The position numbers were made by a program, and so were the translations under genes. Shown here piece after piece: positions 36,601-42,731 of a stretch of 64,000 bases of DNA. The DNA is taken from NCBI GenBank assembly GCA_945897805.1, contig CAMDFX010000008.1, positions 62,001 through 126,000 of the forward strand. Reading direction: 5' to 3'. The notes beneath the pieces were generated by a model, which was not told the DNA's origin, searched no databases, and saw nothing but the letters and a program-made list of their open reading frames with translations. Each line of letters starts with the position of its first letter. Within the stretch, counting starts at the first letter, position 1. This stretch comes from Chryseobacterium gleum. Lineage in GTDB: Bacteria > Bacteroidota > Bacteroidia > Flavobacteriales_D > Crocinitomicaceae.

Positions 36601-37368
36601 ATTGGACCAATACCGAATGTGAGTATATCGCCAGCAGGACCTTATTGTGTAAGTAGTCCAAATGAAAATATGGTAGCAGATGTTGGAAATGGACTATGGT
36701 CAGGACCAGGAATCGTTAATGCTGTGACGGGTGAATTTGATCCCTCATTTGCAAACATCGGAGTAAATATTATTACTTATACGTTGACGGGCGTCTGTGG
36801 TGGTGGAAGTTCTATCGATATTTATGTTTATCCCAATCCTGAAGCATCATTTACGGCGGATAATTTTTCGACTTCCGTTATTGATCCTGTTTTTTATTTT
36901 GAAAACACCTCTTTGAATGCAACAGCTTTCACCTGGAATTTTGGTGATGGAACAAGTTCGAACTTAGAAAATCCCACGCAAACCTATCCTGAATTAATTG
37001 GTTATTATTTGGTTGAATTGATAGCAACCAATAATTCAGGCTGTGCTGATACTGTTAGTAATTTCGTTTATGTTGAAGAAGAAACCATTTTCTATGTTCC
37101 AAATTCATTTTCTCCTGATGGAAATGAGGTGAATAATGTTTTTCAGCCAGTTTTCTCAGAAGGTTACGATCCTGATTTTTATAGTTTAAGAATTTTTAAT
37201 CGATGGGGTGAAGTAGTTTTTGAAACAACTGAAGTGACCAATGGCTGGGATGGAAATTATCGAGGTAATATGTGTCAAGACGGCACTTATGTTTGGTCAA
37301 TTTCATTCAAAGCAGGAACTTCTGATTTGGTATACCGATATGAGGGGCACGTGACTTTGATCAAGTAA
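30685..37368 (+). CDS. Giant type IX-secreted surface protein with PKD domains and gliding-associated C-terminal tail
   Basis: 2227-residue cell-surface protein. Signal peptide (about 1-24, ending in VKAQ) and many Ig-like/PKD modules; clear PKD cores are TWNFGDGTPSSN near 655, WNWGDGTPNTDG near 852, and TWNFGDGTSSNL near 2083. Residues about 1260-1793 are six tandem 89-aa repeats beginning ATINAGIDQ/ATVNAGIDQ and containing TWSGGTGTF and YTPSAADV. The C-terminal ~90 residues (VPNSFSPDGNEVNNVFQPV, RIFNRWGEVVFETTE, GWDGNYRG) are the gliding-motility-associated, type B sorting domain (CHU_C). Probably an adhesin or matrix protein; a catalytic domain is not seen. Confidence 0.9.
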   Translation: MGRILGTYFTFFLLFVLSISEVKAQDASFTSVDQSQCPGNLFALNANNPTYSNYVWTITGPAGFNSSLSGSSIVVFLSNSGFYNVSLTVTNAGATVTNTQNNFLQVYAIPTIVYNLSSTSGCSPLNVNFNGSSTPGSGTLQSFAINSANGTISNNEDFSVIYSAPGVYNPTATITNSFGCFTTMNLPAITVLPAPSLTSPLNSNSICSGATFNYSFSSSIVGSSFSWTRASAAGISPNSSSGTGNISEILVNNTSSNIIVPYVVTSTAPNGCIGVQTINVTVRALPTVSANAGNINICEGQTTNLTATGSAQNGQYLWSTGEETSEITVSSAGVYSVTFYNGICNSLPLNINVNTILAPVVNLTNSENSGIANNDATICSGASVILTANPVLPGGTYLWMPGNLTSQSITVSPSSTTLYTLVYTLGCPSILDSIILLVNNLPVNSFTASTSNACSAPVTTAFTSTTPNTNTALTTWNFPGASSPNSGNGSGPIAVTYNTSGNYSISMTSTTLAGCTATNIFPGAMIVGNGVPPTSSFVNLTSVTQCVNGDNYCFQYTGVGADTILLDLGNGFTAFFDPTVSFCYSYSAPGNYTVSMTPFTTVGNALGCSGSTSQVNVIVTGPQSAFSASLVDCNNQLTRTFSSTSAGTTPLTTYTWNFGDGTPSSNLQAVTHTFLNYGSYTVNLTVSDLSTGCLPTQHNFIVNANPNNLANFQSNLSGVLSSDVCIGGLLQFVNTTPAPQYNSGVAPASTSSINTLWDWNTNTGISFVNTSTSLRGTPRSRILSSPSYSPGNYGVGMINIDNNGCRDTVIKTIHIHGITGTFFAPDTICNGLSFSVTDNSLAPNGFIVSRVWNWGDGTPNTDGNTPNPTHIYTVSGSYTITLIVTDDFGCTKTSTKVVTVRKPFASFNVDQDFICNNQSVFVSPNSFGIGTLSYSWSATSAIPLTAVGANPGSFNFVQQGNQTISLIVSDNLGCIDDTIIPITVLDVTAAGVASANSFTCFNPPNVVNFTNTSSNNPDINSAQWDFGNGQTSTNWNPSTVYSLAGTYNVTLIVSSMPTSSGAVCRDTQQVVIVNIGGPIGSLDVTNSSLTGCSCFAANINVNTSGATEAKLLFGNGAFVDLFPNTSQTVTYSYCNTGTTQIQFVPSLFLSNGSCFGYILSLDTIRIQPTPTVNNLVNQVICANSNTNVVNFSSPVVNTTFSWTNSNQAIGLAASGSGSISPFIGLNNTSNQQNATVSVTPSANGCPGNPVNFTYSVNALATINAGIDQIICGNSIVSLAGTQGGATTSATWSGGTGTFNPNATTLNAVYTPSAADVNAGSVTLTLTSNDPAGPCAAVSDQVLITINQPATVNAGIDQTVCGTTPVSLSGTSGGSTTSVTWSGGTGIFNPNATTLNAIYTPSAADVLAGSVTLTLTSNNPVGPCNATTDQVLITVNQPATINAGIDQIICGTSIVTLAGTQGGSTTSATWSGGTGIFNLNATTLNAFYTPSAAEVNAGSVTLTLTSNDPAGPCAAVSDLVLITINQPATVNAGIDQTVCGTTPVSLSGTQGGAAISVTWSGGTGTFSPNATTLNAIYTPSAADVLVGSVTLTLTSNDPVGPCNAATDQVLITVNQPATINAGIDQLVCATTPVSLAGAQGGSTTSATWSGGTGTFNPNATTLNAVYTPSAAEVNAGSVSLILTSNDPAGPCAAVSDLVLITINQPATVNAGIDQTVCGTTPVSLSATQGGAAISVTWSGGTGTFSPNATTLNAIYTPSAADVLAGSVTLTLTSNDPVGPCNAATDQVLITVNSLPIIVSQGTVILCSDADLNYPIVTDVASNISWFASDNPNIIGETLAVQSTNFIGDNLVNATNIIEYVTYNIDLISLVNGCQSENQMLIVQVNPLPIIDSISDIFYCDGVMTSPVILGANLVNSNFLWTNSNPAIGLAANGVGDIPSFSPNNNSVADITANITIIPENSGCQGTSFSFNITIGPIPNVSISPAGPYCVSSPNENMVADVGNGLWSGPGIVNAVTGEFDPSFANIGVNIITYTLTGVCGGGSSIDIYVYPNPEASFTADNFSTSVIDPVFYFENTSLNATAFTWNFGDGTSSNLENPTQTYPELIGYYLVELIATNNSGCADTVSNFVYVEEETIFYVPNSFSPDGNEVNNVFQPVFSEGYDPDFYSLRIFNRWGEVVFETTEVTNGWDGNYRGNMCQDGTYVWSISFKAGTSDLVYRYEGHVTLIK
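34462..36063 (+). repeat. Six tandem 267-bp repeats in the giant surface protein
   Basis: Period 267 bp (89 codons), with units starting near 34462, 34729, 34996, 35263, 35530 and 35797. Units 1, 3, 5 begin ATINAGID and units 2, 4, 6 begin ATVNAGIDQTVCG, so the higher-order period is 534 bp. Units 4 and 6 are almost identical at DNA level, units 1, 3 and 5 less so. The antisense-free shift shows the same spacing in another frame (34494, 35028, 35562), a by-product of the repeat. Confidence 0.96.
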
Positions 37369-37390
37369 ATTCAAAAAGAAATTTGACTCT

Positions 37391-37909
37391 TTATTTTTTC
37401 ATTTTCTCGATAATTGAAGTAGTAGAAAATCCTTGTTCTAATTCCACAACTTGAACCGATCCGTTGTTTTTGCGCACAAAATCAGAACCAACGATGTATT
37501 TTTTATTGTTCGGATCTGTTTCATTTGCATCGTAATCTGCTCCCTTTACCAAAACATCAGGATTCAAAAATTCAATTATTTCCTTGGGTGTTTCAGCATC
37601 AAAAATCAATACTAAATCGATAAAACCCAAACCGGCTAAAACAATTGCTCTAGAATCTTCTGAATTGATTGGTCGCTCTGGACTTTTGTTTAGTTTTTTG
37701 ACCGATTGATCTGAATTTAGTGCTACGATAAATTTATTGCCCATTTCAGCAGCTTTGGCTAAATAAACCACATGTCCTTGATGGAGAATATCGAAACAAC
37801 CGTTTGTGAAAACAACTTTATCTCCTTTAAATTTCCAGCTATTGATCAATAATTGCGCTTCTTTTGCATCAACTATTTTCGCTTTCAAGTAATTCAGTCT
37901 TGACATCAT
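37391..37909 (-). CDS. hldE2: D-glycero-beta-D-manno-heptose 1-phosphate adenylyltransferase
   Basis: Nucleotidyltransferase of the HIGH superfamily, the second half of the E. coli HldE/RfaE fusion. KVVFTNGCFDILHQGHVVYL is the HxGH signature; ALNSDQSVKKLNKSPERPI and VLVKGADY are conserved. 172 aa with only the adenylyltransferase domain, so the kinase half must be encoded elsewhere. The first 41 bp overlap the end of the flippase-like gene on the same strand. With hldD in the same window it supplies ADP-heptose for LPS. Confidence 0.92.
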   Translation of the reverse strand: MMSRLNYLKAKIVDAKEAQLLINSWKFKGDKVVFTNGCFDILHQGHVVYLAKAAEMGNKFIVALNSDQSVKKLNKSPERPINSEDSRAIVLAGLGFIDLVLIFDAETPKEIIEFLNPDVLVKGADYDANETDPNNKKYIVGSDFVRKNNGSVQVVELEQGFSTTSIIEKMKK

Positions 37910-38915
37910 CTTTGTTGTAATTCTTTGGTAACAGCACCAAAGAAAGTAATCCTAAAATAATCAAAAATAGAGTTTGAGAAATCCAGATAATCATTCCTAA
38001 TGCTTTGCCTGTTGCACTTGCGTTTGAATCACTTGCGCCCAAGAAAAAAGCCACCGCAATCCCAACTAAAAGAGGGAAAGAACCAATTCCTCCATTGGTA
38101 AAAGTGATTCCCAATGAACCAGCAATAAATGCAAGTAAAATGCCATCCAATGGGAAGTTTTTGGTTGCTTCCAAACTTAAAAAAGGAATGGCAAAATAGA
38201 CCACATACAAAACCCAAATCAAAAGCGTTTGACCTAAATAGGCCCAAGGATTTTTGGATTTAAAAATAGAGAATAATCCTGCAAAAACGTCTTTTACAAA
38301 ACCGATAATTTTGTTTCTCAATGCTTTTTTGAAAGCCATCAAAGCAATCAATGCTAAAAATCCAGCGCCTAGAAAACCATAAATAACAATGTTCCACGGA
38401 AAACCTTCATTGGCACTTTCAGCAGGGGAAAAATTCGCTTTGATTTCCTCAAAAATCTTCATGAAGTTATCGTATCCGAGAATTGCAGTTAATGTTGCAA
38501 CGGATGCCAACATAATTAAGTCAACGGCTCTTTCTGCCAAAATGGTCCCAAAAGATTTTGAAAAAGGAACACCATCAGAACGAAAAAGCATCGCCGCACG
38601 AGAAGCTTCGCCAGCACGAGGAATAGTTAGATTTACGATATACCCAATCATCATCGCATGGTAACGATTCCAAAATTTGGTTTTGTAGCCCATTGGTTCG
38701 AGCACATATTTCCACCGATAAGCACGCAATAAAAATGCACCAAAACTTAAAATTAGCGATAGAAAAATCCAGAAATAATTGGCATTTTGTAACGCTTTGT
38801 AAAAACCATCTAATTCTCTTTCCGACATATTGTCGAAAAAATACCAAATCAAATAAACTCCCAATAAAAGCGGCAATACAATTTTTAGTAAACCAATTAT
38901 TGAGAATTTTTTCAT
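37869..38915 (-). CDS. YbhN/UPF0104-like (lysylphosphatidylglycerol synthase TM region) membrane protein
   Basis: Polytopic membrane protein of about 8 helices in 348 residues. Conserved features are YKTKFWNRYHAMMIGYIVNLTIPRAGEASRAAML (substrate-cavity motif), ILAERAVDLI and GSLGITFTNGGIGSFPLLVGIAV. These mark the flippase-domain family related to MprF transmembrane regions. The start overlaps the panD stop (TGATG) and the end overlaps hldE2, indicating a tight three-gene operon. Substrate unknown, perhaps a phospholipid or undecaprenyl-linked sugar. Confidence 0.86.
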   Translation of the reverse strand: MKKFSIIGLLKIVLPLLLGVYLIWYFFDNMSERELDGFYKALQNANYFWIFLSLILSFGAFLLRAYRWKYVLEPMGYKTKFWNRYHAMMIGYIVNLTIPRAGEASRAAMLFRSDGVPFSKSFGTILAERAVDLIMLASVATLTAILGYDNFMKIFEEIKANFSPAESANEGFPWNIVIYGFLGAGFLALIALMAFKKALRNKIIGFVKDVFAGLFSIFKSKNPWAYLGQTLLIWVLYVVYFAIPFLSLEATKNFPLDGILLAFIAGSLGITFTNGGIGSFPLLVGIAVAFFLGASDSNASATGKALGMIIWISQTLFLIILGLLSLVLLPKNYNKDDVKTELLESENS

Positions 38916-39265
38916 CAGTCGATTAGATTAGTTTCTTCATTTGGGAAAACCAAACAAGGTTTGAATGTTTTTGCTTCTTCAAATTCCATAAATCCGTAGC
39001 CAATGATAATGATTATATCACCCATCGCAACACGTCTCGCAGCGGGGCCATTCAAACAAATCGTACCAGATTTTCTGTCGCCTTTGATAACATAAGTTTC
39101 AAAACGCTCACCATTATTGATGTTTACGATTTGCACTTTCTCACCTTCGATGACATTGGCAGCTTCCATCAGATCTTCATCAATGGTAATGCTACCAATG
39201 TAATTTAGATCTGCTTGCGTTACTTTAACCCGGTGAATTTTAGATTTTACTACTTGAATCAACAT
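38915..39265 (-). CDS. panD: Aspartate 1-decarboxylase
   Basis: Pyruvoyl enzyme making beta-alanine for pantothenate. The self-cleavage site is Gly24-Ser25 in [27 protein letters not shown] and [10 protein letters not shown] complete the signature. 116 aa, family size. First gene of the panD-ybhN-hldE2 operon. The pantothenate synthetase partner panC is about 15 kb to the left, in opposite orientation. Confidence 0.97.
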   Translation of the reverse strand: MLIQVVKSKIHRVKVTQADLNYIGSITIDEDLMEAANVIEGEKVQIVNINNGERFETYVIKGDRKSGTICLNGPAARRVAMGDIIIIIGYGFMEFEEAKTFKPCLVFPNEETNLID

Positions 39266-39594
39266 TGCTACTATAATATAGGTTGCGAAGTTAGGTAAAA
39301 TAATATTTTAAATTGGAATTTTTAGACATTTGATGATAGACATTAGACATTAGACCATAGACATTAGACCATAGACATTAGACTTTTCTAATTTTCTAAA
39401 TTTTTTAAGATTATCGTAAATTTGCGAAGCAACCAAAGCAATCTAGTCTAATAGTTGCAAAGCAACGGGTCTAATGTCTCAAGTCTAATAGCGCAGCGAG
39501 TCTTTTTTAGATTAGTCTAACTTTTTTAGTTTTGCGAATAATATTATGCTTACTTTTGCTTTTTAGAGAAAAGAATGGTTTAAATCGAAAATTG
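39266..39594. other. Repeat-rich intergenic region upstream of the ZIP gene
   Basis: Holds a tandem of the 14-bp unit AGACATTAGACCAT (about 39336-39383) and, after about 85 bp, the reverse-oriented GTCTAATGTCT...AAGTCTAAT (39469-39489), so the two can pair as a long hairpin. AGTTGCAAAGCAACGG forms a smaller stem (TTGCaaaGCAA). The same words recur right of the ZIP gene (40571-40650). This looks like a dispersed intergenic repeat. No gene is seen. Confidence 0.6.
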
Positions 39595-40419
39595 ATGAAA
39601 GAATTAGTCGCATTTTTTACGAAAATTGACCCTGTTTATGCAGCGCTGATCGCCACTACTTTTACTTGGTTGGTTACTGCGGCAGGCGCTGCGTTGGTCT
39701 TTTTCTTTAAGACAATGCACCGTGCGGTTTTAGATGGAATGTTGGGCTTTACAGGTGGTGTGATGGTTGCGGCGAGTTTTTGGTCATTGCTGAATCCCGC
39801 GATTGAAATGTCAGAAAAAATGTATCCAACCATGTCTTGGATGCCGGCGGCAGTTGGTTTTTTATTGGGAGCCATGTTTCTTTATGGATTAGATAAAGTG
39901 ATGCCGCACTTGCACTTGAATTTTGGTGAAGATGAAAAAGAAGGCAAGAAAACGCAATTGCATAAATCTACTTTACTCGTTTTAGCCATTACTTTACACA
40001 ACATCCCAGAGGGATTGGCTGTGGGTGTTTTGTTTGGTGCAGCAGGTTTAGGCATTGACGGCTCAACAATTCCAGCGGCAATCGCTTTGGCAATTGGTAT
40101 TGGTATTCAAAATTTTCCAGAAGGTTTTGCTGTTGCGATGCCTTTGAGACGCATTGGTTTCAGCAGAAGAAAAAGTTTTTGGTACGGACAATTATCTGCC
40201 ATCGTAGAGCCTATTGCAGGTGTTATTGGCGCTGTTGCAGTAATTTATATGCAACCAATTTTGCCTTTCGCCTTGGCTTTCGCGGCGGGGGCCATGATTT
40301 TTGTGGTAGTCGAAGAGGTGATTCCCGAAACGCAAAGAGACAAATACACCGACATCGCGGTACTCGGATTTATTGGTGGCTTTTTGGTGATGATGATTTT
40401 AGATGTGGCTTTGGGGTAG
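39595..40419 (+). CDS. ZIP family divalent metal transporter (GufA-like)
   Basis: Metal uptake or export protein of the ZIP family with eight membrane segments. HNIPEGLAVGVLFG and NFPEGFAVAMPLR are the metal-site helices IV and V; a His-rich cytoplasmic loop MPHLHLNFGEDEKEGKK lies between helices III and IV. I chose the ATG at 39595 (274 aa) over a TTG 21 codons upstream. Substrate Zn, Fe or another divalent ion cannot be assigned. It stands alone, flanked on both sides by repeats. Confidence 0.92.
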   Translation: MKELVAFFTKIDPVYAALIATTFTWLVTAAGAALVFFFKTMHRAVLDGMLGFTGGVMVAASFWSLLNPAIEMSEKMYPTMSWMPAAVGFLLGAMFLYGLDKVMPHLHLNFGEDEKEGKKTQLHKSTLLVLAITLHNIPEGLAVGVLFGAAGLGIDGSTIPAAIALAIGIGIQNFPEGFAVAMPLRRIGFSRRKSFWYGQLSAIVEPIAGVIGAVAVIYMQPILPFALAFAAGAMIFVVVEEVIPETQRDKYTDIAVLGFIGGFLVMMILDVALG

Positions 40420-40644
40420 AATTATAGATGGGTTTAAGATTCTATTTTATTTTCATTTTTTCCTCCCCCTAGTCCCTGCGCTATCGCTAGGTCTTTAAAA
40501 GCTATCACTTTTTCTCCTCCAAAAGGGGAAGGCCTATTTCCCAAACTTAAATCAAAAGAACTTTAAGACAATTAGAAAAGTCTAAAGTCTAATATCTCAG
40601 GTCTAATGTCTTAAATCTAATATCTCAGGTCTAATATCTTAAGT
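40420..40644. repeat. Intergenic repeat cluster right of the ZIP gene
   Basis: Two elements. At 40461-40533 a pyrimidine-rich stretch, CCTCCCCCTAGTCCCTGCG... to CCAAAAGGGGAAGGCC, resembles the common Bacteroidota dispersed intergenic palindrome. At 40579-40647 a 28-bp motif with TAATATCTCAGGTCTAAT occurs twice in tandem (40590 and 40618). The second repeat runs into the stop codon of the DUF2480 gene. Confidence 0.55.
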
Positions 40645-41154
40645 CTACCTTGGTGCTTTATAAATCGGAACTGTCGAACAAGGTTCTCCATACATGATAC
40701 TTTTGGCAGTTGGTTGCAATTTGTTGGTCAATTCCACCATCGCAAATTCTGGACAAACAATGTCGGCGCAACCTTTGATGATGAATTTCCCATCGGGATA
40801 TTGTGTTGTGTCAAACGCGCTTATTTTTTTGAGAATCAATGCTTTTTGTAAATCGATTTCATTTCCTACCACTGAAAAATGACAAACATTTAGGAGTTTT
40901 ACAGAAACCAGCATGTAAGCCCAAGTTGGAACAATGGCATCAGCCGAGCAATGAATATAGATATCTTTTTCGCTGTATTGCGACCAATTGTGCTCAGCGA
41001 TAAAAGTTCTAAAATCTTTTTCTTTCAAAATCAAACCTTGCCAAAGATGTGGTGCAATGTCAAATTCTACGATATTATTGACGTTTGGTTTAAAGTCTGC
41101 CAAGTCTAAACTAATTAAACCACTTTCTTTGATTTTGTTGCGTATTTCTTCCAT
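40645..41154 (-). CDS. DUF2480 family protein
   Basis: 169-residue cytoplasmic protein of unknown function, confined mostly to Bacteroidota. Recognised from the start (ISLDLADF), the HLWQGLILKEKDFRTFI block, ADAIVPTWAYMLV and the CADIVCPEFAMVELTNKLQPTAKSIMYGEPCSTVPIYK tail. No signal or membrane segment. No operon partner; its 3' end lies in an intergenic repeat. Confidence 0.85.
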   Translation of the reverse strand: MEEIRNKIKESGLISLDLADFKPNVNNIVEFDIAPHLWQGLILKEKDFRTFIAEHNWSQYSEKDIYIHCSADAIVPTWAYMLVSVKLLNVCHFSVVGNEIDLQKALILKKISAFDTTQYPDGKFIIKGCADIVCPEFAMVELTNKLQPTAKSIMYGEPCSTVPIYKAPR

Positions 41155-41271
41155 TTTGTTGCTGATTTAATCAGTTCAAATTTACTCAGATTTATCTAAA
41201 GTTTCATGGATAGAATTGAGATTTATCAAAATTAATTCTTTTCCAGTTTGTTTGTCTAGAATAAAATTTAC

Positions 41272-41279
41272 TATCTTGC
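41272..41279 (+). promoter_or_regulatory. Candidate promoter for the lipocalin-like lipoprotein
   Basis: TATCTTGC is close to TAnnTTTG and is preceded, 17-21 bp upstream, by two TTTG words (41247-41254) that fit the -33 box. The start codon is at 41307. Confidence 0.35.
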
Positions 41280-41306
41280 ACGCTTAAATTAAAAAAAAAC
41301 GTAAAG

Positions 41307-41729
41307 ATGAAATTTGTAAGCACATTATTTTTAGGATTAACTCTTTCTTTATTGGTTTCTTGTAGTGGAGATCCAATTTTAAAGACATGGAAATTAGACA
41401 ATATGGATGTTGAAGCACTTTTGAAAGAGATGCCTAAAGAAACTCAGGACATGATGAGAAAAGGCGCTAAAGAAAATATGGACAAAACCAGAGGTAAAGT
41501 TGTTTTTAAATTTGAAGAAGGAGGGAAATTTTCTGCTGAAAATCCAAACATGGATGGAACAACAATGAAACAAGCTGGTACTTGGAAAATGGCTGCTGAC
41601 AAAAAATCTTTCACTGCAGATATTAAAGGTGAAAAGCAAATTTTCACGATTCACGAATTATCAAGTGATAAATTGGTAATCGAGCCAAAAGATCAAAAAA
41701 TGAAATTGATTTTTATCCCAAAGAACTAA
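41307..41729 (+). CDS. Lipocalin-like lipoprotein
   Basis: 140-residue protein with lipobox (LLVSCSGD, Cys19) followed by PILKTWKLDNMDVE, the typical start of small lipocalin-like lipoproteins in Bacteroidota. Later strands GKVVFKFEEGGKFSAENP and GTWKMAADKKSFTADI fit a one-domain beta barrel. Function unknown. It is a single-gene unit: own promoter-like sequence and a strong terminator immediately after it. Confidence 0.8.
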   Translation: MKFVSTLFLGLTLSLLVSCSGDPILKTWKLDNMDVEALLKEMPKETQDMMRKGAKENMDKTRGKVVFKFEEGGKFSAENPNMDGTTMKQAGTWKMAADKKSFTADIKGEKQIFTIHELSSDKLVIEPKDQKMKLIFIPKN

Positions 41730-41750
41730 GGTGAAAATCCCAAATATTTT

Positions 41751-41783
41751 AAATCCCTCATTTTTTAATGAGGGATTTTTTTT
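41751..41783 (+). terminator. Rho-independent terminator after the lipoprotein gene
   Basis: Stem AAATCCCTCATT / AATGAGGGATTT (12 bp) with a four-base T loop, followed by a run of eight T. Confidence 0.93.
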
Positions 41784-42032
41784 GCCCTTTTTTTTTGTCC
41801 ATGTCTTGTGAAATATAAGCGTAATTTCTGCTCAGAATTTATATTTTTTGAAAATTTGGAGACTGAATAGTTTTTTCAAAAAATCCTAATTTATTGGTGT
41901 TTACAATGAATTGTAAAAAAAAAGATAAAAAAAAACCGTCATTTTTTTGGTAGTATAAAAATTTGATTTACATTTAAGGGTCATTTTGACACTAAGTTAA
42001 ACTTTTTATGAATATCATTTAAACAAAAAATT
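41784..42032. promoter_or_regulatory. AT-rich leader upstream of the SusE/F-like secreted protein
   Basis: Extremely AT-rich, with poly-A and poly-T tracts. TTTG at about 41962 and TACATTTA at about 41969 are promoter-like, though the -7 word is imperfect and the spacing is short. The A-rich stretch ATTTAAACAAAAAATT directly before the ATG is common at strong Bacteroidota starts. With the preceding terminator, the gap from the lipoprotein stop to 42032 is 303 bp and contains no gene. Confidence 0.4.
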
Positions 42033-42635
42033 ATGAAAAAAATCTTTACTATTTGTGCTGCGTTGTTCTTAGGAACTACTGCTTTTTCTCAAACTGTAGG
42101 TCTTATCGGACCAGCTATTCCAGGAAACACTTGGGGTGCAGACTCTACAATGAACACATCTGACAATGAAAACTTCACATTGACTTTGGATTTATTAGCT
42201 GATGTAATCAAATTCAGACAAGATGATGATTGGGCTATCGCTTGGGGTGATGGTGGTTTCCCTACTGGAACAGGTGATGTTGCTGGTGGTTCTCCAAATA
42301 TTGCTGTGCCAGTTGCAGGAAATTACACAGTTACTTTCGTCTTGTCTACTGCTGTTTACAATTTCACATTGAACGTTGCAAGTATTTCTGAAAATTCAGC
42401 TAACATGAATTTGTCAGTTTACCCAAATCCATCAAATGAGTCTGTAAATTTCAGATTTGATGCTGCAAACGAAGCTACAGTTACATTATTTGATTTAGCT
42501 GGAAAAGAAGTTTCTTCTAAAACTGAGAATGCACAAACAATTAACGTAAACACTGAAGACTTAAACGCTGGTATCTACATGTACCAAGTTAAAGTTGGTA
42601 ACAACGTTACAACTGGAAAAATTTCTAAAAAATAA
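42033..42635 (+). CDS. Small secreted SusE/SusF-like protein with type A T9SS sorting domain
   Basis: 200 residues: signal peptide to about 19 (TTAFSQ), then one module VGLIGPAIPGNTWGADSTMN ... IKFRQDDDWAIAWGDG ... GNYTVTFVLSTAVYNFTL, which resembles the starch-binding repeats of SusE/SusF. From about 130 the sequence is a type A sorting domain (LSVYPNPSNES, DLAGKEV, LNAGIYMYQVKVG, ending KISKK). Only one binding module and direct attachment to a secretion tail is a minimal design. It precedes the alpha-glucan enzymes and has its own terminator; likely a surface starch-binding protein. Confidence 0.82.
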   Translation: MKKIFTICAALFLGTTAFSQTVGLIGPAIPGNTWGADSTMNTSDNENFTLTLDLLADVIKFRQDDDWAIAWGDGGFPTGTGDVAGGSPNIAVPVAGNYTVTFVLSTAVYNFTLNVASISENSANMNLSVYPNPSNESVNFRFDAANEATVTLFDLAGKEVSSKTENAQTINVNTEDLNAGIYMYQVKVGNNVTTGKISKK

Positions 42636-42653
42636 TTAGAATCTTTTTTATTG

Positions 42654-42683
42654 AAAGCCTAGGTTTTGCCTAGGCTTTTTTTT
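42654..42683 (+). terminator. Rho-independent terminator after the SusE/F-like gene
   Basis: Stem AAAGCCTAGG / CCTAGGCTTT (10 bp) with a TTTTG loop and a T tract. It separates this gene from the amylase gene 49 bp downstream. Confidence 0.93.
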
Positions 42684-42731
42684 CTCTAATAAACTACCTT
42701 AAAAAATAGAATCAACTTTAAATTATTAGAT

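Noticed and set aside
41784-42032. Riboswitch in the long AT-rich leader
   Set aside because: No conserved aptamer-like pairing or GC-rich stem seen; only poly-A/T tracts and promoter-like words.
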